Of a stretch of 64,000 bases of DNA, positions 11,407 to 21,325 are shown piece after piece (position 1 is the stretch's first letter; every line of letters begins with the position of its first letter). This stretch comes from Cyrtodaria siliqua (Eukaryota > Mollusca > Bivalvia > Adapedonta > Hiatellidae), in assembly GCA_037043455.1 (NCBI GenBank), contig JAWPHD010005546.1, positions 97,055 through 161,054 on the forward strand, read 5' to 3'. The notes beneath the pieces are model-generated. The model was not told the origin of the DNA. It ran no database searches and worked only from the letters and a program-made list of their open reading frames with translations. A program made the position numbers and the translations under genes.

Positions 11407-12589
11407 TTGATGCGATACACACAAGTGTCGATACAAGAGTTGATACAAGAGTTGTTACATGTCTTTATGCATTTCACAATGTAAAAAACTGCTGGAAATG
11501 TCATGATTATGTTTTATTCCTAATTCAATAAATATATTAGCTTTCAAATACTATGCGCTTTACACCTACCTTTCCAGTATCAATAGCTGCTCATTTTATG
11601 TTTTCCTTAACTCTCGTATACGAGGTACTAGGTCTATTCGGCCTTGCATGCTATTTTAAACACAGCGCAAGTACGATGTGTCCACATACACGTCTTGATG
11701 TTATCCCTCCGATATTTAGTAATTTGTGATCACAAGTCCCACTCCGTATTCGCTATAGCAGATTCACAAAATGACGAACCAATAAATATGATAATTTACA
11801 GATAATGCTGTATTCGGTCGTTTAGTTTGTTTTCGGAAAACGCGCTGAATTCATCTGCAGGATTGTTGTTAGTCCATTTCACTGCAAATTGTTAACACTC
11901 GTATTGTGTAATATTACTGGTTAGTCCAATATTTACATTCAAAGTGTGATTCCTAAATATTGCTTCATTTGTTCATAGGCAACATGCATTGTTATCTATG
12001 TAACGATTAATACATATAAATTAAACCGGTGTCACGTGGTAATCGCACGCCCTCTTAGAAGTCCACGCATGATGTACCTGACTAAATCTTATTTCTCGGC
12101 GAATAATGCATGAATCCTGATACTGTTAGAGGCAAAATGCAATAAAAATAGAAATAAAAACATTTGTTTGAATAAAACGAGTTTTAATACTGTTTTTTCC
12201 ACAAAAATAGCGTTTTTATCTATTTTTTCGCTGTTATAAACCCTTATTTCTCGCTCAAAACTTTTACCATTTAATCTTTACGTTTATATTTGTTGTTTTT
12301 TTATGTTAATTTTCTCGATTTCAATTGGTTCTGTTAGAAATGTTTATTTCCTTTTGGTAATAATTGAACCGATTTTACATAGACCAATCCGTCAGCGCCA
12401 TTTTGGAGCCACATTCAAAGCAACAGTTTGAACCCTTTTTTTTGGTAAATACTTGGGACATTCCACTTCTGATTATCTTAAATTAGCAAACAGTCATGTT
12501 ATTTCTGTTTTCAATGCTTCGAATTTGAAACACAGAAAACTATCAACAAAAATCGTCGAGATGTGATAGCTGTATTCAACCAGAAGCGT
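11407..12589. other. No feature recognised
   Basis: AT-rich, non-coding, with no repeat shared elsewhere in the window that I noticed. Confidence 0.4.
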
Positions 12590-13054
12590 AGTGCTCGTCT
12601 TTTTATCTCGATCACTCGACTTTTTTTTTTATCTCGAAAGCACAAAGTTTTTTTAGCTATACTTTTTTTATCTCGAGCGCTCGAGATAAAAAGTTGAGCG
12701 CTCGAGATAAAAAAAATTGATCACTTGAGATAAAAAGTCAAGCGCTGAAGATAACTATAGCTTGAAAAATGTTGTGTGTACTACGGTGGTACATTTAGGA
12801 CACATGCATTTTTAAGCTAAAGTTATCTCCAGCACTCAACTTTTAATCTCGAACGTTCGACTTCTTATCTCGATCGCTCAACGTTTTAAACTCTAGCGCT
12901 TAACTTTCTCACCCACCTACTTGGACCTTTGAAAACGACGGTGCAATATTTAGAACACACAACTTTTCTTTTCAAGCTAACGTTAAGTCGAGCGCTGGAG
13001 ATAAAAGGTCGAGAGATCAGGTTTAAAATGTTGAGTGCTCGTGATAACAAGTCG

Positions 13055-13615
13055 AACAAGAAAAGCAGCATTCAACCACAAAAACACACAGAAACAAAGA
13101 ACAGAGGTAAAAATGGATAAAAAAATACCAAATAAGACATAACGAACACAAAACGGTTGACAATAGGGCTACCGCCTTGGAACGGTCAGTGTTATAAAGG
13201 CCGCTGGGGGTTTAAACCCGGTTCTAGGTTGCATCAAACCTCACACTTACTCTACTGTCAACCCAATAAAACGGGACAGTGTAAATAAAGAAATCCCCGC
13301 CACGAACTATTCTCTAACCAACAAGACAGCATTAATAGGCAATATAAGTAAAACACAAAGGCGCTCGTGTATATATAAATACAAAAAAAACAATAGCCTA
13401 GAAAGTCACAAATAAGGTACTCAGTGACTTGGCAGAAGCCAAAGCAACAAGAGAATAAACCATTGAGGGCACGACAAGACAAGACTGCAGACAAACATCA
13501 AACGTCACCGTCCTTTTGGGCTTTAGGTAGACGTCATCATAGGGTACACAGCCTGTACGGTCATCGAGGAAAGCATAGTGGCGTAACTTTAGGTCGAAAA
13601 AAGTCATATATCCTA
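13055..13615 (-). mobile_element. Penelope-type element, 3' fragment
   Basis: The minus strand matches the final RT codons and 3' non-coding region of the copy at 25330-25890. Landmarks are GGCGGGGATTTCTTT, TTTAAACCCCCAGCGGCC, and GGAACGGTCAG read in reverse. It is embedded in the GAGCGCTC field and faces the plus-strand tail at 14412-14600. Confidence 0.75.
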
Positions 13616-13996
13616 AACGTGACATACCACAATAAGTCTACTGTTTTGAGTTACTAAGTCAAGTACGCAAGATAAAAATTTAGCGCTTGCCTTAAAAAGT
13701 CGAGCGCTCGAGTTTAAAAGGTCGAGTGCTCGAGATAAATAGTCGAGTGCTCAATTGTATCTTGCCTATCTGATTTAGTTTCTCGAAATAATAGACTTAT
13801 TGTAGTATGTCATGTTTTGGACACAGTACTTTTTTTCCAAGCTAAAGTTTTCGTCTTTTGATCTTGAGCGCTCGACATTTTATCAAGAGTACATGACTTT
13901 TTTTAAGCTCTACATTTGTATCTCGAGCTCTCGAGATAAAAAGTTGAGCGCTCGAGATAAAAAATTGGTCACCTGAGATAAAACGGCAATCGCTTT

Positions 13997-14100
13997 AGAT
14001 AACTCTAGCTTGAAAAACAAGTCGTGTGTCCTAAACGTACCGCAGTACTACGGTGGTACATTTAGGACACACGACTTTATCTTTTAAGCTAAAGTTATCT
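13997..14100. repeat. Foldback within the GAGCGCTC field
   Basis: Arms of about 50 bp carry AAGTCGTGTGTCCTAAA and its inverse TTTAGGACACACGACTT, with a few mismatches, around a GCAGTACTACG centre. Confidence 0.9.
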
Positions 14101-14411
14101 CGAGTACTCAACTTTTATCCTGCATTCTCGACTTTTATTCCGAGCACTCAACGTGTTAACTCGTGAGCTCGATGTTTGTATCTCGCACGCTCAACCTTTT
14201 AAACTCTAGCGCTCAACTTTTTCACTCGCCTATTTGAGCCTATGAAGAAGATGGTGTAACGTTTAGGACATACAACATTTTTATTTCAAGCTAAAGTTAA
14301 GTCGAACTCTCGAGATAAAAAAGTTGAAGGATCAAGTTTAAAATGTTGAGTGCTTGAGATAAAAAGTCGAGCGCTCGAGATAAATAGCCGAGTGCTCAAT
14401 TTTATCTTGTC

Positions 14412-14600
14412 TACTTGACCGACCATTCCAAGGCGGTAGCCCTATTGTCAACCCTTTTGTGTTTGTGATGTCGTTTGCATTTAATATTACTTTTGCCTTC
14501 TTGTTTGTCTGTTTGCGTGTTTGTTTCTGTGTTTTGTGGTTGACTGTCCTCCTTGAATGCTACTTTCCCTGTCCGATCTTTTTATATTTCTTAAGTTTCT
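14412..14600 (+). mobile_element. Penelope-type 3' tail only
   Basis: Matches the last ~190 bp of the Penelope copy at 25720-25905, from GACCGTTCCAAGGCGGTAG to CTGTCCGATCTTTTTATATTTC, with high identity. No coding part precedes it. Just downstream the GAGCGCTC field resumes. Confidence 0.8.
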
Positions 14601-15160
14601 TGTAGCAATATACTTATTGCGGTATGTCATGTTTAGGACACAGGACTGTTTTTTTTTCAAGCGAATGTTATCTCGAGCGCTCAACATTTTTTATCTCGAG
14701 TGTTCGACTTAGCTTTAGTTTGAAAAAAAGTTTTATGTTATAAACGTACCACCGTCGTCTTCATAGGGTCATGTAGGTGAGTGAAAAAATTGAGCGCTCG
14801 AGTCTAAAAAGTAGTTGAACACTCGAGATAAAAAGTCAAGCACTAGAGATAAAAACAGTCGAGAGTTCAAGTATAACAAGTCAAGCGATCGATATGAAAA
14901 GTCAAGTTGACTTTAGCTTAAACAAATGTTATCTGTCCTAAACAAACAGTGGTACGTTTAGGACACACGAGTTAATAAGTTGCATGTCCTAAACGTACTA
15001 ACTGTTTTTTTCAAGCTAAAGTCAACTCGACATTTTATATCGAGCGCTTGACATGTTTTACTTGAGCATTCACCTTTTGTTATCTTGAGCGCTTGAAATT
15101 TTATCTCGAGTGCTCGACTTTTTATTTCGAGTGCTCAACTTTTTAAACATTTAACTCGAC

Positions 15161-15483
15161 TGTGAAGCTGTAGAACACTGAAACGAATACGAAAATACCA
15201 GAACGAGAATGAGAGTAATTAAACAGATTTCAAAATATGGAAACCGTTGAACATTGCGCGTATAAGTGACTGCTATATCATCAATGTGATGCGATTTAGA
15301 CGCTTACAGGCTCAATTCATCAGTAGTTCGAAGAATTGTTTCAATCAGAAACTGGAACTCTTTAAAGATTAAATACATTTATACGGCATAATGAAATTAA
15401 CAAAGCGAGATGAACCGTACATGTACTAAAATCAACCTCAGCAATTGCAATAAATAACATCTTTATTCATCGGAATAACATCA
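15161..15483. other. No feature recognised
   Basis: Non-coding sequence between the GAGCGCTC field and a degenerate Penelope tail. Confidence 0.4.
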
Positions 15484-15760
15484 GGGTAAGCGTTTGGTGC
15501 ACTCTAGAGCCCGTTATAAACGGCAAGTAACTCGTTTTGCAACAGCCAGTTCGAATGTAGTACATCTATGTCAAACCCTTTTATGTTTGCGACTGTAAAA
15601 AGTCACAAACATACAAGTGTCGGTGTAATTCATTCGAACGGTCTGTTCTGTTTCATATTTCTAAGCGAGTATTGTTTAAATGTTGTTGGATAGATGTCTA
15701 CTTTGACTGCTGTACTTCCCCTTCGAATTTTGATATTTGCATTTTCTTAATATCGTAGCC
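15484..15760 (+). repeat. Degenerate Penelope-type 3' tail
   Basis: AGGGTAAGCGTTTGGTGCAC, TCTAGAGCC, TCAAACCCTTTTATGTTTG and CTTCCCCTTCGAATTTT occur in the order expected from the tail at 25670-25905, but with high divergence. Confidence 0.5.
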
Positions 15761-15828
15761 TTAAGTTATGGAGGAAGTATTTTCCCGTATTCAGAGCTTG
15801 GTCTCTTATGTGTTATACTTATTTGCTA

Positions 15829-16230
15829 TTAAAGTTCTCTGGCCATGTTTTGTTTCATGAACATGTTTATGTTTATTTAAATTGAAATCAATACGCAACA
15901 ATAGATAGTTACAATTCACACATTGCAATATCTCTAAAAAAAAAAGAAGAAAACTTTGAACAGGTAATAGGTAAATGTAAGCATCAGTTATCTGGCAATA
16001 TTTGTGCAGCTATACAATTCAGATGTACCTCATTTTCCCGTGCAGTCACGAAGTGGTAAAACTAGTATCTACGTCATGCAAATAATACTTATTTTTACAT
16101 ACAACTTAGTAGCGGTTTTAAATATATGTTTCTCTCCGAGACAATCAAAAAGTGTTCAAATGATGTTTAAGATTTAAATTTGTTAATTGATTATACTACA
16201 AAAAGGATGGCCATTCACCTTTAATGCAGC
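15829..16230 (+). repeat. ~410 bp dispersed repeat, copy 1 of 3
   Basis: Shares ATGTTTTGTTTCATGAACATG, TATCTGGCAATATTTGTG, GTGCAGTCACG and TACAAAAAGGATGGCCATTC (each quoted in part) with 18150-18575 in the same orientation and 31995-32425 in reverse. No coding frame is conserved. A Penelope-type tail follows downstream. Confidence 0.8.
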
Positions 16231-16284
16231 CGTGTTTGGTAGAGAATATTACCCACTTCAGATATTTTTAGTTACACTTATCGG

Positions 16285-16515
16285 GAAGACAAATGGGTAG
16301 GAGTGAGGTTGGGTGTACCCTAGAACCTAGTTAAATCCCTCAGCTGCCTTTTTCTGCCACTGATAGTTTCACGGTAGCCTTATTGTCAATCATTTTATGT
16401 TTGTAAAGTCATATCTTGCCTTAATATATTATTGGCTTTTCTGTGCATGATTTTGGTTGTCTGTGGTACTTGAATGCTACATTTCCTGTTCGACTTTTAT
16501 ATCTTCTTTCATGTT
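16285..16515 (+). repeat. Penelope-type 3' tail
   Basis: GGAGTGAGGTTGGGTG, ACCCTAGAACC, GCCACTGATAGTTTCACGGTAG (in part) and TTGAATGCTACATTTCCTG follow the order of the tail at 25670-25905. No RT-coding sequence is attached. Confidence 0.65.
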
Positions 16516-16899
16516 TAAACAAACCCTTAAAGTCAACACATGTTGGTATTTGACTAGGCAGTAGTTTGTGCAAAAGTAAGACTTTTGTTATTTATTTTAC
16601 CGACTATTATATCATCCTCTTTTTTAGAGTATTCTCAGTGCTGTCATATAATATGCCTTCTGTTTGGGTACACATTCAAACCACAGCCCCAAGAGGGTCT
16701 GTATCGCTCTACTGACTATATGTATGGTTTCCATGGTGGTGTAGATGGGATAGAAGGATTGTGTCTCAGCTATGGCAGTATCAAACTAGTTGTTTATAAA
16801 GTGTCTTAGTGTATAGGTGGAGGGATATAGTTTGCTCTAATTTGGCTAGCTTTAGAAAAAATCAACTCTTTAATATAAACACTCGAACCAAGTTTGATA
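16516..16899. other. No feature recognised
   Basis: A 74-codon open frame at 16585-16809 has no recognisable domain and no support. Confidence 0.4.
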
Positions 16900-17075
16900 T
16901 GTGACCCAGGAGCGGATCAAATTGAAACCCAGGGTTAACAAGTTTGTTTTTTGGTGACCCTGGGCCAAATTTGACCCCAGGGTTACCAAACAAATTTGGT
17001 AGAGGGCAATAAGATGATAGAAAATACAATATATTATATATTTGGATATTATAGTTTCAGAGAAGAAGATTTTAA
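16900..17075 (+). repeat. Single unit of the GTTTCAGAGAAGA repeat
   Basis: CAAATTTGACCCCAGGGT, AAATTTGGTAGAGG and TAGTTTCAGAGAAGAAGA match the units of the array at 44290-44885. It is one diverged unit with a partial duplicate of the CCCAGGGTTA segment. Confidence 0.65.
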
Positions 17076-17084
17076 TTAAAAGTT

Positions 17085-17262
17085 TAATGATGGTACGATG
17101 GCGATGATACGATGGCGATGATACGACGCGATGGACCATCGTATCATCGCCATCGTACCATCGCCATCATACCATCGCGTCATCGTATCATCGCCATCGT
17201 ACCATCGTGCCATCGCCATCGTACCATCGCGCATCGATTTATAAAGGTCGATACGCGATGTT
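17085..17262. repeat. Inverted CCATCG/CGATGG array
   Basis: The first part (17090-17130) repeats GATACGATGGCGAT. From 17131 on, the complement CCATCGTATCATCG and variants repeat with a 9/18 bp rhythm. The switch from one strand sense to the other is at GCGATGGACCATCG near 17130, so the whole tract can fold back on itself. Confidence 0.9.
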
Positions 17263-17282
17263 ATGATGGCCCTAACGGAACA

Positions 17283-17935
17283 CCGTAGGTGATAGTTTCC
17301 GATATTCCTAAAAGTATTCTACATGCAACTAATAACAATAATAACTCAAAACATCGGATTTTGAGATAATTCATTTGATTACAACAAAACACGCTCGCAA
17401 TATAATTCAATTACGAAGAGCTCATTTTATTCTAGAGTACTTCCGCTTTGTGTAGCATATTGATTAATATACATTTATTAACGTAACCGCAACTATATTA
17501 TAATATGATGTTACTAATTAATTAATTTCATTTTGGCTCAGTTACATGTAATCGTCCAAGGACTGCCATATTGATGCATTATGTGTAGAGTTTCTAGTAA
17601 GACAGACGTTAATAAAGCTTAGTTAATTAATAACATATGTGATAGAGTTGTCTTAACCTTGAAAGAAATGTTGTATCAAAATGAATATGGCTGCTGTAGT
17701 CCTACATTTTGAATTTTGTAATAGATATTGAAAGAATACGTACTGTTTTCAACTATGTTACACATGTACTTGCGGGAGAATAATATCATATTAAGAATAT
17801 CGAATATTTTGTATACGACATGTGTAGAATGTGAATATAATACATGCAGGATCGGTACCTCTTCTTCAGATAAATAAATGTAATTAATAGGCATTTACTA
17901 GAACCTATAAAATGTGTTTGAGAGCTACTGATACG
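17283..17935 (+). repeat. ~650 bp block, copy 1 of 3
   Basis: Shares GATAGTTTCCGATATTCC, AAAACACGCTCGCAAT, TGTAGCATAT, AATATGGCTGCT and CTAGAACCTATAAAAT with two further copies downstream (18640-19400 and 19615-20290). No reading frame is conserved among the three. In all three cases a Penelope-type tail follows within about 100-150 bp. Confidence 0.8.
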
Positions 17936-18004
17936 AGCGATGAGCTAACAAGCACTACTAGGTTGAGGTTGAAAATGGTATCTGAACTAATATAGAAACA
18001 TTTT

Positions 18005-18149
18005 AACCCCTACCTGCAACTGACTGTTCCAGTTCATTAGCCCTATTTTCAACCATTTTATATTTGTAATGTCATCACATACATTGCCTTTCATTGTCTT
18101 TTACTGCTTAGTGGAGTTTTCTTCCGATGCGTGTTTTTGACTGTGGTCC
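18005..18149 (+). repeat. Penelope-type 3' tail, truncated
   Basis: TGACTGTTCCAGTTCATTAG, CCCTATTTTCAACCATTTTA and TTTTTGACTGTGGTCCTT follow the tail pattern. It then runs directly into the ~410 bp repeat at 18150. Confidence 0.6.
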
Positions 18150-18575
18150 TTAAAGTTCTTCGGCTGTGTTTTGTTTCATGAACATGTTTATGTTCATTTA
18201 AATCGAAATCAATACACAACAATAGACATTTACAATTCACACATTGCAATATCTGTGAAAAACGAGAATAATATTTTATTTGATGACGTGGAAAACTTTG
18301 AAAAGGTAAATTAATACACAGGTAAAAGTATTTATCAATTATCTGGCAATATTTGTGGAGCTATACAATTCAGATTTACCTAATTTCCCCGTGCAGTCAC
18401 GCAGTGGTAAAAGTAGTATCTACGTCAAGCAAATAATACTTATTATTACATACACCTAAGCAGCGCTTTTCAATTGATGTTTTTCTCAGAGACTATCAAT
18501 AAATGTTCATATGATGTTTGAGAGTTAAATTTGTTAATTGATAATACTACAAAAAGGGTAGCCATTCATCTTTAA
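18150..18575 (+). repeat. ~410 bp dispersed repeat, copy 2 of 3
   Basis: Aligns along its length with 15829-16230, including GTGCAGTCACGCAGTGGTAA and ACTACAAAAAGGGTAGCCAT. It is slightly longer because of an extra TTTGATGACGTGG stretch that the reverse copy at 31995-32425 also has. Confidence 0.8.
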
Positions 18576-18639
18576 ATGACACATTTCCTGTTTGATTTAT
18601 ATTGGTTTAAACCTTTTAGAGTAATCAGGAAACGCCAAA

Positions 18640-19400
18640 CATATTGGTAAAAGGTTTACAACGTTTAGTTGGTAATATTTTCCGATATTCCCAAAAGTAT
18701 TCTAACTAATGACAATAATCATGATAATAACTCATAACATTGGATTTTGAGATAATTTGATAAGAACAAAACACGCTCGCAATCTAATTCAAATATGATA
18801 GGATAATTTTATTCTGGAGTAGTTCCACTTGTGTAGCATATAGCACACAATGATTAATGTACATTTATTAAAGTAACCGCAACTGAATTAATAATAAATG
18901 TGTTAGGGTTGTCTAAAACTTGCAATAAATGTTGCAAAATGAATATGGCTGCTTTATTCCAATATTTTGAATTTTATTATAGATATTCAAATAGTACGTA
19001 CTGTTGTCAAGTAGTTTACACATGCTTGTGATATATATTAAGCACATCGAATATGTTTTATACAACTTGTTTACAAGTCGGAATAAATAGAATACACGCA
19101 AGATCCTATATCGTTTAAAGATAACATACTGTATGAAATAGCATTACGTGGTCCCGCCTTAATTCCATTATGCGATGGAAAAGCTTATATATTAGCAGAA
19201 TTCTGACAAAATGCATTAACATGTTTGAAATTACCTATTAAATACTTTAATTTACAATATGCAAACTTTTTTACCCCAGCCAACCCCGTTTTCATTTCTT
19301 GAAGAAGGAGTTGAGTGGGGTATGGACGTTAATACTCGGACCACGTAATGAGGCATTTTCCAGAGCCACAGAACACGTGTTTGTTTGCTATAACGACCAT
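18640..19400 (+). repeat. ~650 bp block, copy 2 of 3, split by a MITE
   Basis: Matches copy 1 from ACAACGTTTAGTTGGTAAT to about 19141. It then continues after the MITE at 19142-19350 with GGCATTTTCCAGAGCC, the counterpart of GGCATTTACTAGAACC in copy 1. Copy 1 is therefore an empty-site reference for that insertion. Confidence 0.75.
19142..19350 (+). mobile_element. CATTACGTGG MITE, copy 1 (internally shortened)
   Basis: Begins CATTACGTGGTCCCGCC and ends GGACCACGTAATG, giving 12-13 bp terminal inverted repeats. The interior has TTCCATTATGCGATGG, ACCCCAGCCAACCCCG and a GAAGAAGG hairpin as in the other copies. Comparison with the empty site at about 17890 suggests that few or no target bases were duplicated. 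Confidence 0.85.
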
Positions 19401-19479
19401 TGAGTTAACAAATAGCAAAAACTACTTGATTGTGGTTGCAAATTGTATCTGAAATATTATAGACGAACTCGAATCCCAA

Positions 19480-19600
19480 TCTGCCAATGACTGTTCCAGT
19501 GCATTAGCTCTATTGTCAGTACTTTTATTTTTGAGATGTCACATACATTGACTCTTATTTATCCTCGTTATAAGGGTCGATTGTGCTTATGCGTGGTTTT
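19480..19600 (+). repeat. Penelope-type 3' tail, degenerate
   Basis: CCAATGACTGTTCCAGTGCA, TTAGCTCTATTGTCAG and TTTTGAAGT follow the tail pattern after block copy 2. Confidence 0.5.
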
Positions 19601-19614
19601 GAAGTTATAACGCA

Positions 19615-20290
19615 AATAAAATATTAGCATAGAGGTTTGCAACGTGTAGCTGGTATTTTTTTCCCAATTTCCCAGAAATATTATAATAAATAATAACAAT
19701 AATAACTATTAACTTCGGACTTTGAGATAATGCATTTTATAAGAACTCACTTACGATGAGCTCATTTTATTTTGGAGTACTTCAACTTTGTGTAGCATAT
19801 AACACGTATTGATTAATGTACATTTATTAACTTCACAACAACTATATTAATATTAATTATTAATGTAACCGAATCTATTTTAGTACTATGATGGTATTTA
19901 TTAAGTGATTTCATATTGGCCCAGTTGTTGGTCTATGGACTATCATATTGGCGAATTATGTTTAGAGTTTCTAGTAAAACACGGCTGATATAGCTTGGTT
20001 AGAATAATACGTGATAATGTACGTTGTCTCAGCCTTGGAACAAATGTTGTATCAAAATGAATATGGCTGCTTAGTCCTGCATTTTGAAAAGTATTCAAAT
20101 AAAACGTACTGTTGTCAAGAGAATGATATATTTTAAAAATAACGGATATTTTGTACACGATATTTGTAGAATGTGTTTTAAATACACGCATGCTCGTTAC
20201 CTCTTGTTCAGAGAAAACGATGTTTTTAATAGACATTTTCTAGAACCTATAAAATATTTTTGTGCGCTGTTTATTACGAGCGATGACACA
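19615..20290 (+). repeat. ~650 bp block, copy 3 of 3
   Basis: Matches copies 1 and 2 at GTGTAGCATATAACACG, ATGTACATTTATTAAC and AATGAATATGGCTGCT. A 135-codon open frame (20084-20491) crosses from this block into the tail. The corresponding frames in copies 1 and 2 are closed, so it is not supported as a gene. Confidence 0.75.
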
Positions 20291-20364
20291 TTTCAAAAAC
20301 ATTTCTTGAATGATGTTGTACGTTTTTATCTAAACGAATATAGAATTTACACCTACAGCAACCT

Positions 20365-20535
20365 ATTTGCCACTGACCGGTCCAAGAAGGTAGTCAACCC
20401 TGAATTCGTATGTCAAAGACCTTGCCTTGTATTTACCTTTGTCAGTGTCGTGTTCCTATGCGTTTTGGTTTTGATAGACTGTCGTCTTTGAATGCTAGAT
20501 TTCCTGTTCAACTTTGATACCACTTCTTATTATAT
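20365..20535 (+). repeat. Penelope-type 3' tail
   Basis: TTTGCCACTGACCGGTCCAA, GTAGTCAACCCT and TTGAATGCTAGATTTCCTG match the tail at 25725-25890. Confidence 0.65.
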
Positions 20536-21065
20536 AGTTGGAAATGTAACATCATAACGACGTATGTGTCTCTGTGTGGACGAGTATATTACGCCGTACT
20601 AAGTATAAAAGGACTGGTGAATACTGCGTGATATTGAAATAAAAAATGAGCTTGGAATTCATATATTTATACGTGGTAGCTAGTTTTCTGACAAAATTTA
20701 CATTAACGTAATCAAATTTGTCCAATGATGTGTTCAATTCTTCGCCGTTGGAACGAAATATAGTGTATGATTATATTAAACAAATCTAATAAAATCTCCA
20801 AAAACGCGTGAAATTACTGTGCTTGTGGGTTGCTAAGAAGAAATGCCACTATCTAGCTCGTTCGGAAAATGAACATTAATAAAATGATATTGTAGATTGT
20901 TTTGCTGATGACATTGATTCTTAGTTTACAAAATCTATGTCTATGAATACGTTTGGTTGATCCTAGTACATCTATTAATGTTGCCTAGTTATAGATGTCA
21001 GAATAGCTTTATGAATTGAGCATTTGTTAGAATAATTTTATGAACTGCACATATGTTATGTAATA
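20536..21065. other. No feature recognised
   Basis: AT-rich non-coding sequence. Confidence 0.4.
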
Positions 21066-21325
21066 GATAGAGTCTGGTCTCAGCGAGTTGGCTTATTTAA
21101 ACACCGAGATGGGGTGTTTAAACAACCAACGAGCTGAGACCAGACCCTATCTTCTTTGTAGCATGGTGTACTTAGTAACACTGTGACGTCATAGTGACCG
21201 TACTCTAAATTCCAATATCCGGTAGTTGTAGAACGGCATAGCCACGCCCCTTTAGTTACCCTAAATTAAACGAATTAATGCTCTGCATTCATCAAAGGAA
21301 ATGTCACCGACCATGCTACAAAATA
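21066..21325. mobile_element. Long-hairpin element, copy 1
   Basis: A nested hairpin spans 21066-21151. The outer 26 bp arms contain GTCTGGTCTCAGC and GCTGAGACCAGAC with three mismatches. The inner arms are TTTAAACACC and GGTGTTTAAA. It is followed by TGTAGCATGGTGTA, a CRE-like TGACGTCA and TCCGGTAGTTGTAG. CCATGCTACAAA near 21311 inverts the GTAGCATGG text. The same arrangement recurs at 60709-60920. No coding sequence is present. Confidence 0.85.

Larger units (their letters stand above)
12590..15160. repeat. GAGCGCTCGAGATAAA repeat field with inverted copies
   Basis: Dozens of degenerate copies of a ~20 bp motif, (T)CGAGCGCTCGAGATAAAAAG, lie in both orientations. Because GAGCGCTC and CTCGAG are themselves palindromic, the tract is symmetric at two scales. 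Three larger foldbacks carry the shared text GTGTCCTAAACGTACC...TTTAGGACACAC with AAGCTAAAGTTATCT outside: about 12720-12850, 13997-14100 and 14910-15060. Penelope fragments interrupt it at 13055-13615 and 14412-14600. Confidence 0.85.

Noticed and set aside
20084..20491. A 135-codon open frame, among the longest in the window
   Set aside because: It runs from the third copy of a repeated block into a Penelope tail, and the matching frames in the other two copies are closed.
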